From a virus, in the IMG/VR virus record IMGVR_UViG_3300034198_018293, positions 1 through 24,813 of that record: DNA of 24,813 nt. One strand, given 5' to 3'. The position numbers and the translations under genes are program-made. The notes under the pieces were generated by a model. The model was given only the letters and a program-made list of their open reading frames with translations, did no database searches and was not told where the DNA came from. Every line of letters begins with the position of its first letter. The first letter of the stretch is position 1. Positions 1 to 7,060 of the stretch are shown here, piece after piece.

Positions 1-1815
1 GAGGGCTTCCGTCGCGGCCGTAGACAGGTAAGTCGTAAGTCTAGCCGTCGGGACTTTCACGCCATCGGGTAACTCGTTGTGTAAACGGGTTTCCTCTGGG
101 CTTCCGGCAACGTTACGGCGAGTCGCTTCTACTTGAGTCATCAAGTTGCGTTCGATCAGCTCAAACGCCGTCTGCTTCAACTGACTGGCAATATCGGGCG
201 CCCCTTGGGCAACAGCGATACATGCTTCAACAAGCTTTTTGCGGATCTCAAACGGGAAAGTCGGCGCGGTCGCGTTGTAGTCTTCTCGACGGGCCAAGAA
301 ATTGAAGTGATCTGTAGCTTCGGTTACCGCCTGGGACAAATACGCGGCAAGGCGGGTAGTCGGGTATTTGAGCCCCTCGGGAAGTTCGTTGTGCAGCTTG
401 GCGACGTCTGCATCAGCAGTGTACTCGCGCCGGGCTTTTTCGACCTGCGCCATCAAGTTGCGTTCGATTAGAGAAAACGCCTCGGATTTAAGACTCGCGC
501 TCAAATCAACGACTTTGTCGTTTCCTGCCGTTGCGGTGCCTCGCGCCGTGGCGAGATACGATTCAACGAGCTTCTTGCGGATTTCAAAAGGGAACGGGTT
601 GGGAAGGGTGCCGGTGGAGTAGTCCTCGCGGCGGATCAAAAAGTTCCAATGGGCCGTCGCGTCCAAGACAGCTTGGTTCAGATACTCGGTCATGCGGGCG
701 GTCGGCACTTTGACGCCATCAGGCAGTTCATCGTGCAGTTGCCCAACCTCGCCAAGTTCGTCGCGCCGCTCCGCCTCTACCGCCGCCATCAGATCGCGCT
801 CAATTAACAAAGTGGCTTCTTGCTTCAGGGCGGTTGCAACGTCAGCTTGTCCGCCAGCGGTTGCGGTATACGCTTCGACGAGTTTCTTCCTGATCTCAAA
901 AGAAAACACCGTCGGAGCTGTGCGTTTGTAGTCTTCGCGCCGCGAAAAGAATGCCCACTGAGCGCCAGCGTCAGTCGCCGCTTGATCCAGATATGTTTGA
1001 AGGCGACTGGATTTAATCCGAGTTCCGCCGGGCAATTCATTGTGCAAACGTCCGACTTCGCCGGTAAACCCTTTACGGGCCGCCTCGACCAAAGTTATCA
1101 CGTTGCGTTGGATCAGCTCGAAGGCTTGCGTTTTGATCGCGGCTCCGTCAGCCCCGTTGTCGGCCATCAACAAAGACAGCGTCAAAAGACGGATGACTTC
1201 TCCTGGAAGCGCGGCCGGAAACGAGTCACTGTTAGTGGAAAGCGCGACAAACGTCAGCGGGTCGCGATCAAATTCTTCCGACCGAGCAATAAAGTTATGG
1301 TGATCGATCGCCTGTTGATATGCTTGGTTAATGTAGGACCGAATACGCGCTTCAGGCATCCGATATTTGACGACAGTCTCAAGCCCGACGCGCCCGACCA
1401 TGCCTCCAAAAGTGTTTTGGCCGGTAAGAGCCAAAGTCTGAAACGCCGTCTTACGCTCGCGATCCACGTCGGCCGTGATTTTGCGCTCGATGTAAGAATA
1501 CGCTTTTTGCTCCAGTGTGGCCGAACGCTCCAAGTCGTTGTTCTCTTCGCGCCACAGCGCAAGGATCATCGACTTAGTGGCGTCGAGGTCGGGCAAAATC
1601 AGGCTACCCGTGGCGGGGTTTCCCGTCGTGCCGCCAGCCTGCCAAGTCAACGCGGCACGATCCGCGTCCTCTTGACGGGAGAAGAAATTGAAATGCTCGA
1701 TGAGCCGACGCTGCGCTTCGTCTATTCTTTGATCAATGCGCGTGGTATTGGTCGCCGCTACGCCGTTATCGACGTAAGGCGCAAGCATCGTCCGAGCGTT
1801 GAGGTAAGTTGACAT
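1..1815 (-). CDS. Giant tandem-repeat virion protein, 3' end outside window
   Basis: The minus strand is open for 605 codons from an ATG at 1815 to the window edge; the C-terminus is missing. The start overlaps the upstream stop as TAATG, indicating translational coupling. By my translation, an N-terminal unit (residues 1 to about 135) and a divergent second unit are followed by clear repeats whose LH(N/D)ELP motif begins at residues 257, 360, 474 and 578, a spacing of 103-114 residues. Each repeat reads roughly LHNELPxGxKxP, RLxxYLxQA, NFLxRREDY, FPFEIRKKLVEAY, LKQEAxxLIERxLM, then VEAxRR, and is predicted to be largely helical. The helices with R-xx-YLxxA and H-x-NF vaguely resemble head-tail adaptor proteins, but I do not recognise the family. 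Its position at the end of the tail/fibre genes suggests a virion component such as a stalk, adaptor or ejected protein. Function is inferred from context only. Confidence 0.8.
   Translation of the reverse strand, partial: MSTYLNARTMLAPYVDNGVAATNTTRIDQRIDEAQRRLIEHFNFFSRQEDADRAALTWQAGGTTGNPATGSLILPDLDATKSMILALWREENNDLERSATLEQKAYSYIERKITADVDRERKTAFQTLALTGQNTFGGMVGRVGLETVVKYRMPEARIRSYINQAYQQAIDHHNFIARSEEFDRDPLTFVALSTNSDSFPAALPGEVIRLLTLSLLMADNGADGAAIKTQAFELIQRNVITLVEAARKGFTGEVGRLHNELPGGTRIKSSRLQTYLDQAATDAGAQWAFFSRREDYKRTAPTVFSFEIRKKLVEAYTATAGGQADVATALKQEATLLIERDLMAAVEAERRDELGEVGQLHDELPDGVKVPTARMTEYLNQAVLDATAHWNFLIRREDYSTGTLPNPFPFEIRKKLVESYLATARGTATAGNDKVVDLSASLKSEAFSLIERNLMAQVEKARREYTADADVAKLHNELPEGLKYPTTRLAAYLSQAVTEATDHFNFLARREDYNATAPTFPFEIRKKLVEACIAVAQGAPDIASQLKQTAFELIERNLMTQVEATRRNVAGSPEETRLHNELPDGVKVPTARLTTYLSTAATEAL
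139..468. repeat. DNA-level echo of the protein repeats
   Basis: An identical 18-mer, CATCAAGTTGCGTTCGAT, occurs at 139-156 and 451-468. The copies are exactly 312 bases (104 codons) apart, inside the repeat-protein gene. It marks the LIERNLM segment of two adjacent protein repeats and suggests fairly recent repeat duplication or gene conversion. Confidence 0.8.
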
Positions 1816-2507
1816 TAAGGTTCGCTAAGCTCCTGCGCGGTGATCGCAAGAAAGCCATAAATCGTCGTGTTTCCCGCTCCGGCGGTGCGGAGAACGCCGA
1901 GCGTTGCGGCGCTTGTCGTACTGCCAAGACGGACTCCGTAGGTGATGTTGCCGGTCGTTCCCGGGGTGTCCAAATAATGGATCTGCAAGCTGACCAACGC
2001 GTCGGCTAGGGGCACACGTTGGTAGCTCGCCGCGATCGCCGACGTCACTCCAGACTTTGACAGCATGGCTACTAAGTTGTCGTTGGCTAGGCTGCTGGTC
2101 GCGACTGGAATAGAGGCCGTCACCAACACTTTGCTCGCCGTACTGCGGACATTCAACGTCACCGCGACAAGATTTGAAGCTGCTCCGGTCGGAAACGCCA
2201 TCTGGCTCCCGATGTTGGAAACCTGCACGTTCGTCAGCGTGGTAGGCGTCGTAGACATCGCAGTCTTTGTGTTGCCTTCTAGCGAAGTCCGCCATGCGCC
2301 GTTGTCGTAGACGTCCAGCGTTTTGTTAGTCGTATCGAACCAAAGAGTTGTTCCGTCTTGCGACCCTGTCATTGAAGCTCCGGAATACAGAGTCCGTGTT
2401 GCGGTCGGCGCATACAAAGCGTTGGCGAAGCGCACCAACAGATCTTGCGCGCTGGCGGGATACTTGATGTCGGTCAAAGTGCCGGGAGTAAGAGTGAGTG
2501 CAGACAT
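1815..2507 (-). CDS. Phage virion/fibre-type structural protein (230 aa)
   Basis: The product is a 230-aa Ser/Thr/Ala-rich protein with no signal peptide or membrane segment. An N-terminal part (about 1-80) contains LWFDTTNKTLDVYDNGAW, a motif style common in phage fibre attachment or display domains. It is followed by a beta-rich C-terminal domain with alternating hydrophobic/Thr-Ser stretches that ends in YGFLAITAQELSEP. It starts three bases after the stop of the 632-aa fibre-like gene and its stop overlaps the start of the repeat protein (TAATG). The composition and neighbours suggest a fibre, tail-tip or decoration component. I do not recognise a specific family, and the assignment rests on context and composition. 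Confidence 0.65.
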   Translation of the reverse strand: MSALTLTPGTLTDIKYPASAQDLLVRFANALYAPTATRTLYSGASMTGSQDGTTLWFDTTNKTLDVYDNGAWRTSLEGNTKTAMSTTPTTLTNVQVSNIGSQMAFPTGAASNLVAVTLNVRSTASKVLVTASIPVATSSLANDNLVAMLSKSGVTSAIAASYQRVPLADALVSLQIHYLDTPGTTGNITYGVRLGSTTSAATLGVLRTAGAGNTTIYGFLAITAQELSEP

Positions 2508-2510
2508 AAA

Positions 2511-4409
2511 TTATCGTTTGTTCAAATAGGGTCCAAGGGCCAGTTCTTCGGGCAGCGGCGTGGCTGGTCGCCGCGTGGAGATAATATACGCCTTTGTGCT
2601 CGTGCAGGGAACTAGGAAGACCCTACCGTCGGGCAATAAAACCCCGCCGGAGAACAATCCGTTTCCGGGGGCGAAGGTGTTAGCAAAGTCACCGGTCGCT
2701 GAAATATTAGCCTGTAGCCCCGGAATAGGGATGGCTATCGCGTCTTGCGGGCTACTTGATTGAGTATCTTGAGAGTCAAAGAGCAACACCGACGGAGTAT
2801 GCGACGCGCCCCAATAACCCGGAACCGCTACGACGTAGCCGTCCGCCATGCGTACAAGCCCCGAAACCCGATACCCTTGAACCGTGCCTCCGGTCGGCAT
2901 TGGCGTCTTAGCGACCGCCGCGCTCGTGTTGCCATTAACAAGGAAGTGACCGTTGGTCTGGTTAACTGTTATAAGCCGCGTTGCCGAGCCTGCGCTATTT
3001 ACCGCAAGCGTAGGATAATCCGTGTTCCCCGATGCCCACGCGCTGGCGGTCGTGTCTTCCGATGAAGCAACGAAAGTCAATGTGCCAAATGCGACATCCG
3101 TGCTTGCGTTGAACCCCGCACCGTAACCAGAAGAGCGGTCAGCCGAGCTTGAAACTGTCATGTTTCCGGTCGAATCGATAAGATACGGCTTTCCCGAGGC
3201 GTGGGGAACTGCAACCGCTACTCGATTGCCGCTTTTTATCTTGTCTGAACCCAGAGCGACGATACCGCCAAATGCTCGGTTAGGCAGCCCACTCACAGTA
3301 TTTCCGTAGGTGCATACGCCGGTCTGAACATTGTAAACCAATGCTTTTTTAGCAAAGAAAGGCGCGCAAACGACGACGGGGCCGTCGCTAAACGCGGGGC
3401 TGCCGGCTCCACTGCGGCCTCCGTTGACGCCTCCAACGCTCGGCGGCGCGCTCAAAAGAACGCCTCCAGAATACCCCGCATAATAGGGCGCCGTAAACGG
3501 CAGCACTCCTCCGGGCCACGCTACATTGGTCAGCGTGTCTTTAACTGGATCGTAGATTGCCGGTTGCGCGTTGTAAGGCACGAGAAACACTTTGCCGTCC
3601 GGCAAAAGAACCCCGCCGGAATACGCGCCACCCTTCATGTTATCGCTTGTCGTCCCCGGTCTTGTCCATGCAGGGAAAACAGGCGCACACTCTTGTACGC
3701 TTAAAAACCAATCGCAGTACCTGTTGTAAATTTCGTGGTTCCGCAAAGTCGCCGCGAGAACGTAATTGGTATCTGACGTCTCTGTCGCTTTGTTGGCTTG
3801 CGCGGGCCACGTTTTAGGCCCAGTTGGAAGGCCAAGGAAAGTAGACCAAGGATTGATGGGCCGCGTCTCTCCGCGCACGCCGCTCGCAGTATAAATCGAA
3901 CCAACGTCTTTAGAGATCGCAAGTTGGCTTACTGCGCCTACCTGCAACGCTCCAGCATCCACCGAGAGGTCCTGAAGCTGAGCCGCGCCGACTGAATTGT
4001 CGGTCAAATGTTCTTGAAGAATTGTACTCGTCGCGATCTTTGCGCCGGTCACCGCTCGGCTTTTGATGTGGTTGGTGGACACCGCTCGGTCATTGTCGGT
4101 GCTCGCGCTGTTCTGCAACTCGCTCCCAGTAACCGCGTTGTCCGCGATTTGCGTCGGCCCGACCGAGGACGCAGGAAGAAGACTGGACAGTTCCACGTCG
4201 TACATGGTCGTCCCCCGGCGCACCAGCAATCGATCGGTATTGGCCGTCGCTCCGGACAATACGCTCTTAGCCGACAGAACTTTATTTTCGATGACCAAAA
4301 CAGCGGCTTTTTTTGTTACCCCGCCTTGGTTGACGACCACGAGGTCGCTATCACTCACCGCCGTAGCAGCTTGCAGATTCGGCACAGTTGTGTTGGCGGT
4401 GTAAGACAT
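2511..4409 (-). CDS. Tail fibre-like protein with kelch-type propeller repeats
   Basis: A 632-aa protein. Residues 1-80 form an attachment-type region (SDSDLVVVNQGGVTKKA). Residues about 80-165 contain short repeats of the type IADNAVTGSELQ / RAVTGAKIATSTI / LTDNSVGAAQLQDLSV, a pattern typical of trimeric phage fibre shafts. From about 258 to 620 there are kelch-like blades: SGGVLLPDGKVFLVP near residue 264 and SGGVLLPDGRVFLVP near the C-terminus, with degenerate copies such as YSGGVLLSAPP between. A C-terminal beta-propeller on a fibre shaft is consistent with receptor or glycan binding. Start and upstream stop overlap (TAATG). Role as receptor-binding fibre is inferred; the repeats are seen directly. 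Confidence 0.7.
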   Translation of the reverse strand: MSYTANTTVPNLQAATAVSDSDLVVVNQGGVTKKAAVLVIENKVLSAKSVLSGATANTDRLLVRRGTTMYDVELSSLLPASSVGPTQIADNAVTGSELQNSASTDNDRAVSTNHIKSRAVTGAKIATSTILQEHLTDNSVGAAQLQDLSVDAGALQVGAVSQLAISKDVGSIYTASGVRGETRPINPWSTFLGLPTGPKTWPAQANKATETSDTNYVLAATLRNHEIYNRYCDWFLSVQECAPVFPAWTRPGTTSDNMKGGAYSGGVLLPDGKVFLVPYNAQPAIYDPVKDTLTNVAWPGGVLPFTAPYYAGYSGGVLLSAPPSVGGVNGGRSGAGSPAFSDGPVVVCAPFFAKKALVYNVQTGVCTYGNTVSGLPNRAFGGIVALGSDKIKSGNRVAVAVPHASGKPYLIDSTGNMTVSSSADRSSGYGAGFNASTDVAFGTLTFVASSEDTTASAWASGNTDYPTLAVNSAGSATRLITVNQTNGHFLVNGNTSAAVAKTPMPTGGTVQGYRVSGLVRMADGYVVAVPGYWGASHTPSVLLFDSQDTQSSSPQDAIAIPIPGLQANISATGDFANTFAPGNGLFSGGVLLPDGRVFLVPCTSTKAYIISTRRPATPLPEELALGPYLNKR

Positions 4410-4684
4410 TAGAACAAGAATAACTTATAGTCATCTGCCGTTCCGGCAACTCCGTCGGTGTTGGAAACCAACAAGAAGTGACCGCCCTCGATGAGCAAAA
4501 AATAAAGTAGCGCCCCAGGGGCTTCCTGCGGGGCTTCGTAGAAAGTCTGGTCGAGCAACAAGTCGCCGGTAACTGACAACGCGGTGCAGCCGGTCGGCGG
4601 CGTCGAGTCGGTGTATCCCGCGCCCGCGTAGTAGTTATCCGGCCCTTGAGTCGGCCCACTGGCGATCAGAGTCGTGCAGCTCAT
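4409..4684 (-). CDS. Small phage structural-region protein (91 aa)
   Basis: A 91-aa protein starting MSCTTLIASGPTQGPDN. I chose the ATG at 4684 because it overlaps the stop of the 693-aa gene as ATGA; a longer upstream extension would lie inside that gene. Its stop overlaps the next start as TAATG, so it is locked into a coupled trio. The sequence is beta-rich (LSVTGDLLLDQTFYE, LLYFLLIEGGHFLLVSNTDG) and acidic, without signal peptide or clear TM helix. The family is not recognised. Position between a nozzle-like protein and a fibre suggests a tail accessory or fibre-linker role, which is only an inference. Confidence 0.65.
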   Translation of the reverse strand: MSCTTLIASGPTQGPDNYYAGAGYTDSTPPTGCTALSVTGDLLLDQTFYEAPQEAPGALLYFLLIEGGHFLLVSNTDGVAGTADDYKLFLF

Positions 4685-6762
4685 TGCGCTCCTCCCACCG
4701 CTTCGGTTTGTTTCAAGCTGTGCATGAGAACCCGCGTCAACCGAGCGCGGCCTTTCCACTCGATCTTCAGGAGAAACTCATAGCCGAGGTACGCCGGAAC
4801 CGCCGTGGCGGGGTTCGCGTCCAACGGAGGAATGGGCGACCGCTGCTGCGGCACGTAGCCCCGAGCCAGATACGGAACCGCCGTTCCGTTCGGTAATTCG
4901 GCAGTTAGCGCGGTCTCTGTGTGAAAGCACTTGGTAAAGGTGAACCACGAAATCCACTCCGGAGCGTTGTCCGGCCGATACCACACTTGAGCCTCAAAGT
5001 CGTGATCTGGTCCGCCGCCGAGGTCATCAAACCAGACGTCGCAGCGAAGCAGCTTTTTCAGCGACATCAGCTCCTCGAACTGAAAAGCCTTCGGCACGAT
5101 AGAAGCGACGATGCGCTGCTCGCTGACCCCAATGTCGTTCTCTTCGTCGCGGGTTAGCTCCCAGAGCTGGAGCTGGCCGCCGGAAGCACTATTAGCGTTG
5201 ACGAAGCAAATAGCGAACGCCCGTTGCACGGCGTCAAAGTTGCCGCTCAGAAGTTGCAGGGTCGGCAACCCCGTCCAGACTCCGTCGTAGGTTGCCGCCG
5301 ATTTCCCTGCGTTGACTGCCGTGCTGCGAAAGTCCAAGGCAACAATCCCATTGTAGACGACGGGCGTCGGTATCGAGGTCACTAACGCAGCAGCATTGTT
5401 GAGCGTCCCCTCCCCCGCGACCGCTTTCTTGCGGCCTTCCGGCCAGCACGTCATCAAAAGCCGATCGTCAAAATAGGCAAAGGAAACTCCGTCGAGCATC
5501 CATAGCGTGTCCCGGGTCAGGATTGGATCAATCTCTGCCGACATGGGCGTCTGGCCGAAGCTGTCGAATTCAGCCCGTGCGCTGCGGTAGGTGCGAATGC
5601 CGTTGCCCTCTGCGCTGCGGAAAAAGATGTCGCCGTTCACAACTTGGACAGATCGACTAGCGGCTCCGATATCCAAAAACAACACGCGCTGGAAACCTCT
5701 AGTGATCTTCCAGTCAATGCGGGGCGCCGACACCGCAAACGAAGCAGCACCGCGCTCGCAAAACGCTACGAGATCTCCCTGCCCTGTCGCGTCATCTTGA
5801 ATCGGCACGAAGGCCAAGCTCTTCACCCGCCCCATCTGGCTGGGCAGCGCAAACGAGCCGCCTTCCGCCAGGAACCCATGCTCGGAAAAGCGCAACAGGT
5901 CGGCCGCTTCGCCTTGGGCGAAACGAACCGCAACCCCGCCGACGCCCTCGGACGCCACCGCCCCCGGCACAACAAACTTGGTAGTCGAAAGGACGTCGCT
6001 GACTACGTAGCTCCCGTTGATCATGGGGACGCTGCTGTGGCCGCTAATCGTGATGGCGTCGCCAATAACAAAGTTGTGTTCTGCCTTTGTGGTAAAGACA
6101 GTGGGAAATCCCTCCGCGCTGGAGTCGATGTCCACGTATTGTGTGCTGCCGCCGTAGATCAAATCGCCGGCCATGATTTCCCTGCCGCCATTGACCGCTA
6201 CAAAAAGCCGCCCTTGCCCGAAAGCCATCTGCTTGCCGGTCGGAATGGTCGGATTTCCATACGCTGAAGCCCGACGCACTTGCACGCCGTCGTAGACGAG
6301 AGGCTCCCCAACGCCATCCTGGATAATGACGAAGCGATCCGCTTGACAGAGATACACGTCGGTAGTCTGGACGAAGCGATCAGTGAGGCCCCAAATTGGA
6401 CGACACGAGCGATTTCTCAGGGTAATGGCAAACAAGCGGCCATCGACCGCGATTAGGATTTGGCTTGGCGCGTCATCCCGGGGGTCTTCATAGATAAACG
6501 CCCCTTGGAAAACCAACCCCGCTTGGACATAGACTGTGAAGTAATCCGACGACCGCTCTCCCGCGACTCCGTCGTCAGTGCGCCAAAACGAGCTTGGGAT
6601 CTGCCGAAACCCGGGACGAGTGCGGGGGCCGCCGCCGCCCCGGAACGTGCAGTTAACGGCATAGGCCGCTGCTCGCGGGTCAATCTGAGACGGATCGCGG
6701 CTTCCGTCCATGCCAAGCATACCTCGGAAGCCATCAACCAGTCTTTCCTGGTCGATAATCAT
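4681..6762 (-). CDS. Nozzle/tail tubular-like virion protein (693 aa)
   Basis: A large beta-rich protein of 693 aa. The N-terminus, with DPRAAAYAVNCTFRGGGG followed by RTRPGFRQI, is the 'list of segments then RPG' start typical of phage tail-tubular-B or packaged-DNA-stabilisation proteins (T7 gp12-like or P22 gp10-like in style). Around residues 205-285 a small inserted beta domain (HNFVIGDAITISGHSS, MINGSYVVSDVLS, TTKFVVPG) resembles the FCCH-like domains often found in such proteins. Many aromatic/Gly blade-like strands follow. A good Shine-Dalgarno (AGGAG at 6772-6776, nine bases before the ATG) lies within the end of the upstream gene. The likely role is the distal tail tube or nozzle. 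Confident as a virion protein, less so on exact identity. Confidence 0.65.
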   Translation of the reverse strand: MIIDQERLVDGFRGMLGMDGSRDPSQIDPRAAAYAVNCTFRGGGGPRTRPGFRQIPSSFWRTDDGVAGERSSDYFTVYVQAGLVFQGAFIYEDPRDDAPSQILIAVDGRLFAITLRNRSCRPIWGLTDRFVQTTDVYLCQADRFVIIQDGVGEPLVYDGVQVRRASAYGNPTIPTGKQMAFGQGRLFVAVNGGREIMAGDLIYGGSTQYVDIDSSAEGFPTVFTTKAEHNFVIGDAITISGHSSVPMINGSYVVSDVLSTTKFVVPGAVASEGVGGVAVRFAQGEAADLLRFSEHGFLAEGGSFALPSQMGRVKSLAFVPIQDDATGQGDLVAFCERGAASFAVSAPRIDWKITRGFQRVLFLDIGAASRSVQVVNGDIFFRSAEGNGIRTYRSARAEFDSFGQTPMSAEIDPILTRDTLWMLDGVSFAYFDDRLLMTCWPEGRKKAVAGEGTLNNAAALVTSIPTPVVYNGIVALDFRSTAVNAGKSAATYDGVWTGLPTLQLLSGNFDAVQRAFAICFVNANSASGGQLQLWELTRDEENDIGVSEQRIVASIVPKAFQFEELMSLKKLLRCDVWFDDLGGGPDHDFEAQVWYRPDNAPEWISWFTFTKCFHTETALTAELPNGTAVPYLARGYVPQQRSPIPPLDANPATAVPAYLGYEFLLKIEWKGRARLTRVLMHSLKQTEAVGGAQ

Positions 6763-6768
6763 CCGGCG

Positions 6769-6996
6769 TTACTCCTTGGCGAGGGCGGTCATCATCGCCT
6801 CGTCGAAACCGGCGTCTTCGGTCGGTTCGGCTTCCGCTTCGGCAGGAGCGTCGCCGACGGGAAGGCCGTCGATGGCGGTGAGAGTGAGATTGCCGGCGCC
6901 GAGCTGAAGAGTTGCCAAAGCTTCGAATGTCGAACCTTCGGTAACTCCATCAGGCGGAACCATGCCGTCAGGAACAGGGAATGTGATGGATTTCAT
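6769..6996 (-). CDS. Small acidic protein downstream of capsid gene (75 aa)
   Basis: A 75-aa protein, MKSITFPVPDGMVPPDG at the start, with an Ala/Glu-rich C-terminal half (APAEAEAEPTEDAGFDEAM). It lies 64 bases after the major capsid stop and six bases before the 693-aa gene, so it fits the operon with no competing ORF. No TM segment, signal peptide or recognisable motif is seen. Small proteins at this position in phages may be head-tail connectors, decoration or assembly factors, but nothing here discriminates between these. It carries the Shine-Dalgarno of the next gene in its last codons, which suggests coupling. Confidence 0.65.
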   Translation of the reverse strand: MKSITFPVPDGMVPPDGVTEGSTFEALATLQLGAGNLTLTAIDGLPVGDAPAEAEAEPTEDAGFDEAMMTALAKE

Positions 6997-7023
6997 GTGG
7001 TTTGCGAGGTTGCCCCCATTCTA

Positions 7024-7044
7024 CCCCGGAGGTTCACTCCGGGG
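7024..7044 (-). terminator. GC-rich hairpin after the capsid gene
   Basis: A perfect 7-bp inverted repeat, CCCCGGA / TCCGGGG, with a 7-base loop lies 17 bases beyond the capsid stop codon. In the direction of transcription it is not followed by a T-run (TAGAATGGG follows), so it is not a canonical Rho-independent terminator. It may instead attenuate transcription or protect the 3' end of a capsid transcript. Confidence 0.4.
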
Positions 7045-7060
7045 CAGTGTTGGGAACAAC

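Noticed and set aside
820-1812. 330-codon plus-strand frame
   Set aside because: It lies antisense to the repeat protein, whose conserved repeats prove the minus-strand frame is the coding one.
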